Positions 51,625-61,673 are shown, counted from the first letter of the stretch. The stretch: 64,000 nucleotides of DNA from Pseudomonas ceruminis (GCF_021602025.1 NZ_BQHW01000009.1:124001-188000); one strand, 5' to 3'. Notes: generated from the sequence alone by a model not told the origin. A program made the numbers and translations.

Positions 51625-53088
51625 ATGATCAAAACGCTCCGTCCTCTCGTTCTCGCCGGCCTGCTCCTTCCATTCACCCTGTCGAGCCAGGCCGCCGCCG
51701 TCAATACCAGCCTGCCACCCAAGGTGCAGCAAGCCCTCAAGGCCAACAAACTGCAGGACACCGCACTGTCGCTGGTGATGCTGCCGCTGGACGGCCCGGG
51801 CAATGCCACGGTGTTCAACGCCGATGTATCGGTCAACCCGGCCTCGACCATGAAGCTGGTCACCACCTATGCGGCGCTCGAACTGCTCGGCCCGACCTTT
51901 CAGTGGAAGACCGAGTTCTACACCGATGGCACCCTGAGCAACGGCGTGCTCAACGGCAACCTCTACCTCAAAGGTGGTGGCGACCCGAAGTTGAACATGG
52001 AGAAGCTCTGGCTGCTGATGCGTGACCTGCGTGCGAACGGGGTGCGTACCGTTACCGGCGACCTGGTGCTGGACCGCAGCCACTTCGTGCAGCCCAACCT
52101 GCCGCAGTTCGACGATGATGGCGGCGATGTCAACAAACCCTTCCTGGTCAAACCCGACGCCTTGCTGGTCAACCTCAAGGCCCTGCGCTTTGTCGCCCGC
52201 AACGATGGCGGCAAGGTCACCATCGCCGTCGAGCCGCCGATTGCCAACATCCGCATCGACAACCAGGTCAAGGCAGTGGCCTCCAAACAGTGCAGCGGCG
52301 ACGTGCGCTACAACCCGGTGCCGCAGCCGGACGGCATCAGCGTAGTGGTCAGCGGCCAACTGGGCGATGGCTGCAACTCACAGACCTATCTGTCGCTGCT
52401 CGACCACCCGACCTACGCCGCCGGGGCAGTGCGTGCGATCTGGAACGAGCTCGGTGGCAGCATCCAGGGGCGTGACCGCGTCGAGAACGTCCCCAAGAGC
52501 GCCCGCCTACTCGCCCGGGCCTTCTCCCCCGACCTGGTGGAGGTCATCCGCGACATCAACAAGTACAGCAACAACACCATGGCCCAGCAGCTGTTCCTCA
52601 GCCTGGGTGCACAGTTCCGTACCGACGCCGACGGCGACGACGCCCGTGCGGCCCAACGTGTGGTGCGCCAGTGGCTGGCGAAAAAAGGCATCACCGCGCC
52701 GCACCTGGTGATGGAAAACGGTTCAGGCCTGTCACGTGCCGAACGGGTCAGCACCCGCGAAATGGCAGCACTGCTGCAGGCCGCCTGGAAGAGCCCCTAC
52801 TCGGCCGAGTTCATCAGCTCCATGCCGCTGGTGGGCATGGACGGCACCATGCGCAAGCGCCTCAAACGCACCGCCATGACCGGTGAAGGGCATATCAAGA
52901 CCGGTACCCTGAACACGGTACGGGCCATTGCCGGCTTCAGCCGTGACAGCAACGGCCATACCTGGGCGGTGGCGGCGATCCTCAACGATCCAAAACCGTG
53001 GGGGGCCTCGCAGGTGCTGGACCAGGTACTGCTGGACCTGTATCGCCAGCCGAAAGCCGGTAACAGTACGGCGGCGGTAGCCCCCTGA
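51625..53088 (+). CDS. dacB: D-alanyl-D-alanine carboxypeptidase/endopeptidase (PBP4)
   Basis: 487 residues, peptidase family S13. Signal peptide LRPLVLAGLLLPFTLSSQAA. Active-site motifs: SxxK in NPASTMKLVTTY, SxN in NKYSNNTMAQQ and KTG in GHIKTGTLNTV. A large insertion between SxxK and SxN (about 80-310) is the hallmark of class C PBPs. Periplasmic; trims and cuts cross-links in peptidoglycan. Confidence 0.96.
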   Translation: MIKTLRPLVLAGLLLPFTLSSQAAAVNTSLPPKVQQALKANKLQDTALSLVMLPLDGPGNATVFNADVSVNPASTMKLVTTYAALELLGPTFQWKTEFYTDGTLSNGVLNGNLYLKGGGDPKLNMEKLWLLMRDLRANGVRTVTGDLVLDRSHFVQPNLPQFDDDGGDVNKPFLVKPDALLVNLKALRFVARNDGGKVTIAVEPPIANIRIDNQVKAVASKQCSGDVRYNPVPQPDGISVVVSGQLGDGCNSQTYLSLLDHPTYAAGAVRAIWNELGGSIQGRDRVENVPKSARLLARAFSPDLVEVIRDINKYSNNTMAQQLFLSLGAQFRTDADGDDARAAQRVVRQWLAKKGITAPHLVMENGSGLSRAERVSTREMAALLQAAWKSPYSAEFISSMPLVGMDGTMRKRLKRTAMTGEGHIKTGTLNTVRAIAGFSRDSNGHTWAVAAILNDPKPWGASQVLDQVLLDLYRQPKAGNSTAAVAP

Positions 53089-53098
53089 TTTTGACGGG

Positions 53099-53147
53099 CC
53101 AGTACCCGCCTCATCTGCCGGCAAGCCGGCAATGAAGCGGGTACTGG
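53099..53147. terminator. long hairpin between convergent dacB and GGDEF genes
   Basis: CCAGTACCCGC...GCGGGTACTGG with an inner stem GCCGGC-AA-GCCGGC: an interrupted stem of more than 20 pairs between two convergent stops. Confidence 0.7.
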
Positions 53148-53159
53148 AGCACGCCAACC

Positions 53160-55553
53160 TCAGCCCGGCTCACCCTCCACGCGGTCCCTGCCCGCCTGCT
53201 TCGCCGCGTACACCCCGGCATCGGCCCGCAGCAGCAAGGCGTCGACCCCCTCGCCCGGGCGCCAGCCGGCCACGCCAAAGCTGGCGGTCACCTTGCCTAC
53301 CCCCTCCACCGGCACGCAGCGTACCCCCTGCCACAACTCCATGGCCAACAACCGCGCCTGTTCGACGCTGCTGGCCGGGCACAGCACAATGAACTCTTCG
53401 CCCCCCAGCCGACAGAACACATCGGTGCGCCGCAAGCGCTGCACAATGCGCTGGCACAGGCTGCGCAATACACGGTCGCCCACCGCATGGCCGTGCTGGT
53501 CGTTGATCCGTTTGAAATGGTCGACGTCGAGCATGATCACCGCCAAGGCCTGGCCTTCACGCTGGGCACGGTCCAGTTCAACCCTCAGCCGCTCCTGAAA
53601 ATAGCGCCGGTTATGAATGCCGGTGAGAGAGTCGGTCACCGACAGGGCACGCAAGTCTTCCTCCACACGCTTGAGGTCGGAGATATCGGTCAGGTAGCCA
53701 TGCCACAAGGTGCTGCCCTGCTCACCGATCTCCGGTGTCGCTTCGCCACGCACCCAGCGCAAGCCCGCACGTGGCAGGCAAACCCGGTACTCCTCGCGCC
53801 AGGGCGTAAGGTGTTCGGCCGAGTCCCTTATCGAGCGTCGCACCCGCTCGAGGTCCTCAGGGTGGATACGCTCGAACGCGGCCGAGGCGTCTTCATGCAA
53901 CTGCTGCAGGTCGATCTCGTAGATGTCGAACAGTCCTTGGCTGGCGTAAGGGAAGCAAGAGTGGCCATCCGCTTGCAGGCAATACTGATAGATACCGCCG
54001 GGCACCTCTGCGCTGAGCTTCTCCAGCAACCGGTCACGCAGCTCAAGGGCCTCGTGCACACGGCGCCGCTCAGTGACATCGATGCAAATCGCCAGGTAGC
54101 CCACCCACAGCCCCTGCTCGTCAAGCATGGCGGTCACCAGCATGTTGGCCAGCAACTGGCTTGCATCCTTGCGCACCAGTGTCCACTCGCCAGGCTCCGC
54201 CCCTTGCGCCTGTATGGTTTCGGCGAACATCGCCTGACCGCCGACGATGGGTCGCCCGTAACGCAGGCTCAAGGCATGGGCGCGCCGCTCGAGCTCTTCG
54301 GGCAACACCAGTGCCTCAAGTTGCAGATGGCCAACCGCCTCGCCCATCGAATAGCCCAACATGCGTTCGGCACCGGCATTGAAGGTGCTGACCACGCCTT
54401 TGAGGCTGGTCGCGATGATCGCTACCTGTGTGGCCGCATCCAGCACACTACGCAACTGGGCATGCGTTCCGCGCAGCGATTGTTCGCTGATGCGCAGTTC
54501 TGCAGTGCGCTGACCGACCAAGGTCAAGGCGCGTTGCCGCTGGCTGAAAAGGCTGTAGAGCAGAGCACTGAGCAGCAGGCTCAGCAAACCGCCGAGCAAC
54601 CCCACTGCCAGCGCCGCTGAAGAGCGGTTACCCTGCATGAACACCTGGCTTGGACGGATGTCGAGCCGAAACGGGTGGTCAGCCAGTTGCAGCAGTTGTG
54701 TGCTGACCAATGCCAGGGGCGCGACCTGGTTCTGTGAATCGAACAGCACTTCATGGCCGTTGCGCCCGCTTGGGTCGGTAATTTGAACCACCAGGTTGTC
54801 TTCGGCAGCGGTCGGCAAACCCTCGGTGATCAGTTGGCGCAGGTTCAGCAGCGCCATCACGTAACCTGCTGCCGGGCCATCAGCCTGCGCATCGGAAAAT
54901 ACTGGCGCGACCATCAGCAGCCCACGGGAATAGTCCGCAACCACATTGATCATGTCCAATGGCTCAGACACCGCCATGCTGCCGGGCAGGACGGCACGCT
55001 GCAGGGTTTGGTCACGTTTGGCCTGGCCACGCAGGTCCAGCCCGTAGGGCTGCCCCTGCAAGCGGGTAGCCTGGGTGTAGAGCACCGGGAAGTAGTAATC
55101 GCGAGGTGGCGCGGCATGCCAGTTGCCCTGGTCATCGAGATCGCGAATCGCATAGGGCTGCCCCAGCCAGGCACTGGCCTGGCGTTCGAACTCGCGCCGC
55201 TGGGCGTGCTCGACCCGCGGCGCCCAGGAATAGGCCTGGGTGCGGCGTAACAAGGGCCGGGCATAGCCGTCGAATTCGCGAGGGGTGATTTCATTGGAGA
55301 AGCTGAAGTAGCGCCGCAAACCATCGAGGCGCTGCTGCTGATCATCGAAACGCTCGGCTATACGGCTAAAGCGCTCACTGGCCAACAGCTCGAAGCGCTG
55401 GCGCAACTGCTGCATGTAGAACGCCTGTGTGGCCAGCGCCAAGGCTACCGACAGCATGCCACCGGCCACCAGTGCCACCAGGGCCACCCCCCAGGCAGCC
55501 ATCGCCTCGCTGCACAGGCCCAGTACCTTCGCACGCACGCCATACTTCGACAT
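53160..55553 (-). CDS. CHASE-PAS-PAS-GGDEF diguanylate cyclase
   Basis: 797 residues. Two membrane helices (VALVALVAGGMLSVALALA and LAVGLLGGLLSLLLSALLY, about 24-42 and 315-340) bracket a periplasmic CHASE-like domain. Two PAS regions follow (about 370-490 and 505-625), then GGDEF (about 630-790). The active-site motif is LGGEEF, and RRTD five residues upstream is a complete RxxD inhibitory site, so an active, product-inhibited c-di-GMP synthase is predicted. No EAL domain. Confidence 0.92.
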   Translation of the reverse strand: MSKYGVRAKVLGLCSEAMAAWGVALVALVAGGMLSVALALATQAFYMQQLRQRFELLASERFSRIAERFDDQQQRLDGLRRYFSFSNEITPREFDGYARPLLRRTQAYSWAPRVEHAQRREFERQASAWLGQPYAIRDLDDQGNWHAAPPRDYYFPVLYTQATRLQGQPYGLDLRGQAKRDQTLQRAVLPGSMAVSEPLDMINVVADYSRGLLMVAPVFSDAQADGPAAGYVMALLNLRQLITEGLPTAAEDNLVVQITDPSGRNGHEVLFDSQNQVAPLALVSTQLLQLADHPFRLDIRPSQVFMQGNRSSAALAVGLLGGLLSLLLSALLYSLFSQRQRALTLVGQRTAELRISEQSLRGTHAQLRSVLDAATQVAIIATSLKGVVSTFNAGAERMLGYSMGEAVGHLQLEALVLPEELERRAHALSLRYGRPIVGGQAMFAETIQAQGAEPGEWTLVRKDASQLLANMLVTAMLDEQGLWVGYLAICIDVTERRRVHEALELRDRLLEKLSAEVPGGIYQYCLQADGHSCFPYASQGLFDIYEIDLQQLHEDASAAFERIHPEDLERVRRSIRDSAEHLTPWREEYRVCLPRAGLRWVRGEATPEIGEQGSTLWHGYLTDISDLKRVEEDLRALSVTDSLTGIHNRRYFQERLRVELDRAQREGQALAVIMLDVDHFKRINDQHGHAVGDRVLRSLCQRIVQRLRRTDVFCRLGGEEFIVLCPASSVEQARLLAMELWQGVRCVPVEGVGKVTASFGVAGWRPGEGVDALLLRADAGVYAAKQAGRDRVEGEPG

Positions 55554-55648
55554 AGATTGATCTCGTCAACGTCAGCGTCCTGCGAACATTCTGGCCCTGT
55601 GCTGATTTATAGCTATTGGCCATTAGCCCTGCAACGCAGCTGGTCGTT

Positions 55649-57841
55649 TCACCGCAATTGCAGGCGCCAGGCGCGGTGGATGCGATTGTTACGGGCAAAG
55701 TCCGGGTCCAGGGTCTGGGCGGTGATTTCCTCGACCACATAGCGCGCCTGCAAGTGCTCATCAAGCTGGAACTTGCGGAAGTTGTTGGAAAAATACAGCA
55801 CCCCTCCGGGCGCCAGGCGTGCCATCGCCAGGTCGAGCAGTTGCACGTGATCGCGCTGAACGTCGAACACCCCTTCCATACGTTTGGAATTGGAGAACGT
55901 TGGCGGGTCGATGAAGATCAGGTCATAGCTGTCGCGGTTGGCTTCCAGCCAGGCCATGACATCCCCCTGCTCCAGGCGGTTGCGCTCGGAGAAGCCGTTG
56001 AGCGCAAGGTTGCGACGTGCCCAGTCCAGGTAGGTCTTGGACAGATCGACGCTGGTGGTGCTGCGTGCCCCCCCTTTGGCGGCATGCACGCTGGCGGTAG
56101 CGGTATAGCAGAACAGATTGAGGAAACGCTTGCCCGCCGCTTCGCGCTGGATGCGCATGCGCATCGGGCGGTGGTCGAGGAACAGCCCGGTATCGAGGTA
56201 GTCGGTGAGGTTGACCAGCAGCTTGACGCCACCTTCGTTCACCTCCTGGAAACGCCCCTCGGTGGCCTGGCGTTCATACTGACGGGTGCCACTTTGCCGC
56301 TCGCGGCGCTTGAGCACCACACGCTGCGGGTCAATGCCCAACACCTGGGGGATCGCTGCCAACGCATCCAGCAAACGTGACTGGGCCTTTTCCGGATCGA
56401 TCGAGCGGGGCGCAGCGTACTCCTGCACGTGTACCCAATCCTGGTAGAGGTCGACGGCCAGGGCGTACTCGGGCATGTCAGCATCGTAAAGGCGATAGCA
56501 GTCGACCTGTTCCTTGCGCGCCCACTTGCCTAGCTGCTTGAGGTTTTTCTGCAGGCGATTGGCGAACATCTGCGCGCCTTCGGACAGGCGTGCCGGCTCA
56601 TTGGCCACCGGCACCTGGCGTCGCGTGTCAGTGTGTTCAGCCTGGGCCTCGCGGCGCTCGCCAGTGACGAACTGGTCAGGCTGCACCTTGAACAGCAGCA
56701 GCTTGCACGGCAATGCGCCGTTCCAGAACGCATATTGCTTGTGGCTGCGGATGCCCATGCGCTTGCCCAGCTCCGGCGCACCGGTAAACACTGCCGCCTC
56801 CCAGCCCATGCACGCCTGGCGCAGGCGTTCGCCGAGGTTCTGGTAGAGGTACAGCAAGCTGGCCTCGTCGCCCAGGCGCTCGCCATACGGCGGGTTGCTG
56901 ATGACCAGGCCCTTCTGGTTCTGGTCCGGACGTGGTTCGAAACTGGCGACTTCACCCTGGTAGATCTTGACCCAGTCACCCAGGCCGGCGCGCTCGACGT
57001 TGTTGCGCCCCGGCTGGATCAGCCGAGGGTCGGCCTCGTAGCCACGGATCCACAGGGGTGGCTTGGCCAGGCCAGCGTGCGCGCGGGCCTGTGCCTGCTC
57101 GTGGACCTTGCGCCAGGTGGCCGGCACATGGCCCAGCCAGGCGCTGAACCCCCAACGCTCACGTTTGAGGTTCGGGGCGATGTCGGCAGCCATCATCGCC
57201 GCCTCGACCAGGAAGGTGCCCACACCACACATCGGGTCGGCAAGGGCGCCGCCTTCAGCGGCAATGCGTGGCCAGCCGGCGCGGATCAGCACCGCCGCCG
57301 CCAGGTTTTCCTTCAGCGGCGCAGCGCCTTGCTGCAGGCGGTAGCCACGCTGGTGCAGGCTATGGCCGGAGAGGTCCAGCGAGAGGATCGCCTCGCCACG
57401 GTCCAGCCGCAGGTGCACGCGCACATCGGGGTCGATCTTTTCCACCGATGGGCGCAGGCCTTCGCGGTTGCGCAGTTTGTCGACAATCGCATCCTTGACC
57501 TTGAGCGCGCCAAAGTGGGTGTTGTCGATGCCCGAACCATGGCCGCTGAATTCCACGGCCAGGGTCCCGTCGGCGGCCAGGTGGTCAGCCCAATCAACCG
57601 CGTGGACGCCATCGTAAAGGTCGTCGGCGTTCTTCATGTTGAAGCGCTTTAGCACCAGCAACACGCGGTTGGCCAGGCGCGACCAGAGGCACAGGCTGTA
57701 GGCGGTTTCCATGTCGGCCTCGCCGCGGATGGCCGAGGTGTGCTCACGCACCTCTTCGAGGCCCAGGCCTCTGGCCTCTTCGGCAAGCAGGCCTTCCAGG
57801 CCTTTGGGGCAGGTGAGATAGAGTTCGAAACGGTCCGACAT
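55649..57841 (-). CDS. rlmL: 23S rRNA m2G2445 / m7G2069 methyltransferase, fused RlmKL
   Basis: 730 residues with the start at 57841 (MSDRFELYLTCPKGLEGLLA). N-terminal THUMP and RlmL methyltransferase (LADPMCGVGTFLVEAAMMAA; VISNPPYGERLG), then C-terminal RlmK (RFLNLFCYTATASVHAAKGG; DLIFIDPPTFSNSK). The two activities modify G2445 and G2069 of 23S rRNA. Fused form and length match gammaproteobacteria. Confidence 0.96.
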   Translation of the reverse strand: MSDRFELYLTCPKGLEGLLAEEARGLGLEEVREHTSAIRGEADMETAYSLCLWSRLANRVLLVLKRFNMKNADDLYDGVHAVDWADHLAADGTLAVEFSGHGSGIDNTHFGALKVKDAIVDKLRNREGLRPSVEKIDPDVRVHLRLDRGEAILSLDLSGHSLHQRGYRLQQGAAPLKENLAAAVLIRAGWPRIAAEGGALADPMCGVGTFLVEAAMMAADIAPNLKRERWGFSAWLGHVPATWRKVHEQAQARAHAGLAKPPLWIRGYEADPRLIQPGRNNVERAGLGDWVKIYQGEVASFEPRPDQNQKGLVISNPPYGERLGDEASLLYLYQNLGERLRQACMGWEAAVFTGAPELGKRMGIRSHKQYAFWNGALPCKLLLFKVQPDQFVTGERREAQAEHTDTRRQVPVANEPARLSEGAQMFANRLQKNLKQLGKWARKEQVDCYRLYDADMPEYALAVDLYQDWVHVQEYAAPRSIDPEKAQSRLLDALAAIPQVLGIDPQRVVLKRRERQSGTRQYERQATEGRFQEVNEGGVKLLVNLTDYLDTGLFLDHRPMRMRIQREAAGKRFLNLFCYTATASVHAAKGGARSTTSVDLSKTYLDWARRNLALNGFSERNRLEQGDVMAWLEANRDSYDLIFIDPPTFSNSKRMEGVFDVQRDHVQLLDLAMARLAPGGVLYFSNNFRKFQLDEHLQARYVVEEITAQTLDPDFARNNRIHRAWRLQLR

Positions 57842-58403
57842 GTGTTTTCCAGAGCCTTGGGCTATTAAAGTGACGAGGCGACGCATCGCCCCGCCGATGT
57901 TTGCCCGAACGCCCTTCCAGCAAGCGTCCGAGTGGCCGCCGCTGCCAACAGGTGGGCAGCGGACGGTCCGGGCCGCCTGATCGATCCGTGCTCGCCCAGT
58001 GGCAGAAACAGCTTAGATCATCAGGCAGTACTAAAAATTTCCGTCGACATCAGGGCGCATGTGACCCTTCGTCGCATTTCAAATTATTTCTGTCATCACG
58101 CTGCAGCGCTGGCGAAATGACGTCAAGCGTCAGCAAACCCCGATCATAGCGGCCTCAACAGCAAATAAGGTTGAGTCGCATTTATTTACTTATCCCTTCA
58201 CCCTCGGAAAGGTTACGTGCTTATGACAAATCGATCATTCCCAGCGTGACTCGCATTCGTTAGAACTGGTCTTAGGCCGCTTCGCAACGAGGCGGCACTT
58301 TCAGCCCGCCACGCCGGCAGCGGGCGCACACCGGCAGAACGACTCTGCCCGGCCTCGGAGAGGCCGACGGGACATTACAGTCAACAAGTGAGGGCAACAC
58401 CCT
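57842..58403. other. divergent intergenic region rlmL / rmf
   Basis: About 560 bases. The left part (57842-58200) is the rlmL upstream region and shows no gene I trust, only short chance ORFs. The right part (from about 58250) is GC-rich, structured and belongs to the rmf leader described separately. Confidence 0.5.
58255..58403 (+). ncRNA. structured rmf leader (rmf RNA motif)
   Basis: The 150 bases before rmf fold into several stems: GCCGC-TTCGCAAC-GAGGCGGC (about 58276-58297), a CCGGCAGCGGG/GCCGGC-rich block and GGCCTC-GGA-GAGGCC (about 58352-58366). Pseudomonas rmf genes are known to carry a conserved upstream structured RNA, the rmf motif, of unknown mechanism. The limits given are approximate and the match is by position and structure, not by a covariance search. 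Confidence 0.55.
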
Positions 58404-58619
58404 ATGAGAAGACTTAAGCGTGATCCGTTGGAAAGAGCATATTCACGTGGCTACCAATACGGGGTCACCGGCAAATCCCGCGAACTTTGCCCTTTCAATC
58501 TTCCTTCAGTTCGCCAAGCCTGGATTAACGGCTGGCGCGAAGGTCGCGGTGATAACTGGGACGGAATGACTGGCACCGCTGGCATCCATAGACTCAACGA
58601 AAATCACGCCGTTGGCTGA
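58404..58619 (+). CDS. rmf: ribosome modulation factor
   Basis: 71 residues. RMF dimerises 70S ribosomes into inactive 100S particles in stationary phase. It begins MRRLKRDPLERAYSRGYQYG and contains PFNLPSVRQAWINGWREGR, the conserved family core. GAGGG nine bases upstream of the ATG. A long structured leader precedes it and a strong terminator follows. Confidence 0.96.
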   Translation: MRRLKRDPLERAYSRGYQYGVTGKSRELCPFNLPSVRQAWINGWREGRGDNWDGMTGTAGIHRLNENHAVG

Positions 58620-58680
58620 ACGAGGACACTGAATTCGAGTCACCATGCACGCCCCATCCGGGCGGCGGGCTAAGGCCCAG

Positions 58681-58705
58681 GGGCCCCTTCAAGGGGCCCT
58701 TTTTT
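58681..58705 (+). terminator. terminator of rmf
   Basis: GGGCCCC-TTCAA-GGGGCCC followed by TTTTTT, about 60 bases after rmf; also positioned to stop pyrD transcription from the other side. Confidence 0.88.
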
Positions 58706-58716
58706 ATGCGTGCGGT

Positions 58717-59742
58717 TTATCCGCGGGGCATGGCCGCGATCGCATCCACGGCTTCACGGATCAATGCGGGCCCTTTGTAGATGAAGCCCGAATAGATTTG
58801 CACCAGGCTGGCGCCGGCAGCAATCTTCTCGGCGGCGTGTCGGCCTTCGGTAATGCCGCCGGCCGCAATGATCGGCAGCTTGCCACCCAGCTCACCTGCC
58901 AGCACCTTGACGATATGGGTGCTCTTGCTCAGCACCGGCGCCCCCGACAAACCACCCGCTTCGCCCCCATATGGCAGCCCTTCAACGCCCTCACGGCCCA
59001 GGGTGGTGTTGGTAGCGATCACCGCGTCCATCCCCGACGTCATCAGTGCAGCGGCCACCAGTGCGGTTTCCTCGTCGCTCATGTCCGGGGCAATCTTGAT
59101 CGCCAGCGGTACGCGCTTGCCCTGTTCACCCGCCAACTGCTCGCGGCGCTCGGCCAACGCATCGAGCAACTGCTTGAGCGAGTCGCCGAACTGCAGGCTG
59201 CGCAGGCCTGGGGTATTCGGTGAACTGACGTTGACGGTGATGTAACTGGCCTGGGCATAGACCTTGCTCAGGCAGATCAGGTAATCGTCTACCGCGCGCT
59301 CGACCGGGGTATCGAAGTTCTTGCCAATGTTGATACCCAGCACACCGTCATAGCGCGAAGCACGTACCCGCTCGAGCAGATGATCGACGCCCAGGTTGTT
59401 GAAGCCCATACGGTTGATGATCGCCGTGGCTTCTGGCAGGCGGAACAGCCGCGGCTTGGGGTTGCCCGGTTGCGGTCGCGGGGTGACCGTGCCGATCTCG
59501 ACGAAACCAAAGCCCAGCTGGGCAAAGCCATCGATGGCCGCGCCATTCTTGTCCAGACCCGCAGCCAGGCCAACCGGGTTGGCAAAGTTCAAGCCCATCA
59601 CGCTCACCGGCAACGCTGCGGGCTGCTTGCACAGCACACCGTTGAGACCAAGGCGGCCACCGGCGCCGATCAGGTCCAGGGACAGGTCATGGGAGGTTTC
59701 CGGAGAAAGCTTGAACAGCAGCTGGCGGGCCAGGGTATACAT
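58717..59742 (-). CDS. pyrD: dihydroorotate dehydrogenase (quinone), class 2
   Basis: 341 residues. Oxidises dihydroorotate to orotate with FMN and quinone at the inner membrane in pyrimidine synthesis. N-terminal membrane-associating helix [40 protein letters not shown]; the catalytic-serine region [35 protein letters not shown]. The start at 59742 matches the family's usual N-terminus; the longer frame to 59832 is leader. Confidence 0.97.
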   Translation of the reverse strand: MYTLARQLLFKLSPETSHDLSLDLIGAGGRLGLNGVLCKQPAALPVSVMGLNFANPVGLAAGLDKNGAAIDGFAQLGFGFVEIGTVTPRPQPGNPKPRLFRLPEATAIINRMGFNNLGVDHLLERVRASRYDGVLGINIGKNFDTPVERAVDDYLICLSKVYAQASYITVNVSSPNTPGLRSLQFGDSLKQLLDALAERREQLAGEQGKRVPLAIKIAPDMSDEETALVAAALMTSGMDAVIATNTTLGREGVEGLPYGGEAGGLSGAPVLSKSTHIVKVLAGELGGKLPIIAAGGITEGRHAAEKIAAGASLVQIYSGFIYKGPALIREAVDAIAAMPRG

Positions 59743-59823
59743 GGGCGGGCAAGGCTCAGGGGTGAATGAGGCTGCGATTATAGCCAGCGTGCGGCTGGCA
59801 TGACAGCAAATCCTGGGAGCGCC

Positions 59824-59840
59824 TTGGCACATGGGTTGCT
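59824..59840 (+). promoter_or_regulatory. sigma-54 promoter of the nas genes
   Basis: TTGGCAC-ATGGG-TTGCT: GG at 59826-59827 and GC at 59838-59839 with exactly ten bases between, a near-full match to the -24/-12 consensus. It lies 44 bases before the nasS start, fitting NtrC control of nitrate assimilation. No clear NtrC site was spotted upstream. Confidence 0.75.
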
Positions 59841-59883
59841 ACATCGCTTGCACAGTGCCTATTCAGTACAGGCGGGGATATTT

Positions 59884-61086
59884 GTGACTACATCAGCCCT
59901 GGCATGGGTAAACGGCAGCGATGCCCCGGAGAAACCCAGCCTCAACATCGGCTTCATGGCCCTGACCGATTGCGCCTCGGTGGTGGTTGCCGCCACCCAG
60001 GGCTTCGCCCAGCAACAGGGGCTGTCCCTGACCCTCAAACGCCAAGGTTCATGGGCCGGCCTGCGCGACAAGCTGGCCACTGGCGAACTGGATGCCGCGC
60101 ACTGCCTGTACGGCCTGGTGTACGCCGTGCACCTGGGCATAGGTGGCGTGCCGGCCAGCGACATGGCGGTGCTGATGGGGCTGAATCAGAACGCCCAGGC
60201 CATCAACCTCTCCCCTGCCCTGCAGCGCCAGGGCGTGACCAGCCCTGAAGCACTGGCTCGCCTGGTGCACCAACAAAGCGCACGACTGACCTTCGCACAG
60301 ACCTTCCCCACCGGCACCCATGCCATGTGGCTGTATTACTGGCTGGCCAGCCAAGGCATTCACCCCTTGCACGATGTCGACAGCGTGGTGGTCCCTCCCG
60401 CCCAGATGGCAGCGCACGTTCAGGCCGGGCGAATCGACGGGTTCTGTGTCGGCGAGCCTTGGGCAGCGGCGGCCGTGGCTCAAGGCCAAGGGTTCACCCT
60501 GGCCACCAGCCAGACGGTCTGGCCCGACCACCCCGAAAAGGTTCTGGCCAGCGCCCGCGCCTTCGTCGAACAGTACCCCAACAGTGCGCGCGCCCTGGTC
60601 AAAGCCATCCTCGCTGCCGGCCGCTTCATCGAACAGAGCCCAGAGAACCGTCGCAGCACCGCGCAGTTGCTCAGCGGCAGCGCTTACCTGGACACCGCCC
60701 TGGGCACCATCGAGCCACGCCTGCTCGGCGACTACCAGGATGGGCTGGGCAACCACTGGCACGACCATCACGCCCTGCGCCTGTTCGACCAAGGCCGGGC
60801 CAACCTGCCTTACCTGTCCGACGGCATGTGGTTCATGACTCAGTTCCGCCGTTGGGGCCTGCTGCGTGATGACCCCGACTATCTCGGCGTCGCCCGCCAG
60901 GTCCAGCAATGGGCCTTGTATCGGGAAGCGGCGCAAGCCCTGGGTGTGCATTGCCCGGACCTGCCGATGCGCAGCAGCCTGTTGATCGATGGTATCCGCT
61001 GGGATGGCAGCGACCCGCACGGCTATGCCCGCAGCTTCAGTCTGCATGCGCTGGGCGAACTGCCCGATGCTCGTATCGGTCTGTGA
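59884..61086 (+). CDS. nasS: nitrate/nitrite sensor protein NasS
   Basis: 400 residues from the GTG at 59884 (GGGGA upstream); the longer frame would add a non-signal N-terminus. It resembles the nitrate-binding proteins NrtA/CmpA (LNIGFMALTDCASVVVAATQ) but has no export signal, so it is a cytosolic sensor. In NasS-NasT systems, NasS holds NasT inactive until nitrate or nitrite binds. nasT follows after 11 bases. It lies downstream of a sigma-54 promoter. Confidence 0.92.
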   Translation: MTTSALAWVNGSDAPEKPSLNIGFMALTDCASVVVAATQGFAQQQGLSLTLKRQGSWAGLRDKLATGELDAAHCLYGLVYAVHLGIGGVPASDMAVLMGLNQNAQAINLSPALQRQGVTSPEALARLVHQQSARLTFAQTFPTGTHAMWLYYWLASQGIHPLHDVDSVVVPPAQMAAHVQAGRIDGFCVGEPWAAAAVAQGQGFTLATSQTVWPDHPEKVLASARAFVEQYPNSARALVKAILAAGRFIEQSPENRRSTAQLLSGSAYLDTALGTIEPRLLGDYQDGLGNHWHDHHALRLFDQGRANLPYLSDGMWFMTQFRRWGLLRDDPDYLGVARQVQQWALYREAAQALGVHCPDLPMRSSLLIDGIRWDGSDPHGYARSFSLHALGELPDARIGL

Positions 61087-61097
61087 GGGCCATCACC

Positions 61098-61673
61098 ATG
61101 CTGCGCATCCTGCTGATCGACGACACCCAGAACAAGCTCGGCCGCCTCAAGGCCGCCCTGCGCGAAGCAGGCTTCGAAGTAATCGAGGCGCCGGACCTGA
61201 CCATCGACCTGCCCGCCTGCGTCGAATCAGTGCGCCCCGACGTGGTGTTGATCGACACTGACTCCCCCGATCGCGACGTGATGGAACAGGTGGTGCTGGT
61301 CAGCCGCGACCAGCCTCGCCCGATCGTGCTGTTTACCGACGAGCATGACCCTGGGGTGATGCGCCAGGCGATCCAGGCGGGTGTCAGCGCGTACATCGTC
61401 GAAGGCATCCACGCCGCTCGGCTGCAGCCGATTCTGGATGTCGCCATGGCCCGCTTCGAAAGCGACCAGGCACTCAAGGCGCAGTTGCTGGCGCGCGACC
61501 AACAGCTCGCCGAGCGCAAACGCATCGAGCAGGCCAAGGGCTTGCTGATGACGATGAAGGACTGCAACGAAGAGCAGGCCTACACCCTGATGCGCCGGCA
61601 GGCCATGAGCCGGCAGCAGAAGTTGATCCAGGTGGCCGATCAGATCATAGCCATGCACGAGATGCTGGGCTGA
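61098..61673 (+). CDS. nasT: ANTAR-domain antiterminator NasT
   Basis: 191 residues. A pseudo-receiver domain (ILLIDDTQNKLGRLKAALRE; VVLIDTDSPDRD) is followed by an ANTAR RNA-binding domain (RKRIEQAKGLLMTMKDCNEE, then AYTLMRRQAMSRQQKLIQVA). NasT binds hairpins in leader RNAs and prevents termination when released by NasS. GAGGG upstream of the ATG at 61098. The attenuator-like leader immediately downstream is its likely target. Confidence 0.94.
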   Translation: MLRILLIDDTQNKLGRLKAALREAGFEVIEAPDLTIDLPACVESVRPDVVLIDTDSPDRDVMEQVVLVSRDQPRPIVLFTDEHDPGVMRQAIQAGVSAYIVEGIHAARLQPILDVAMARFESDQALKAQLLARDQQLAERKRIEQAKGLLMTMKDCNEEQAYTLMRRQAMSRQQKLIQVADQIIAMHEMLG

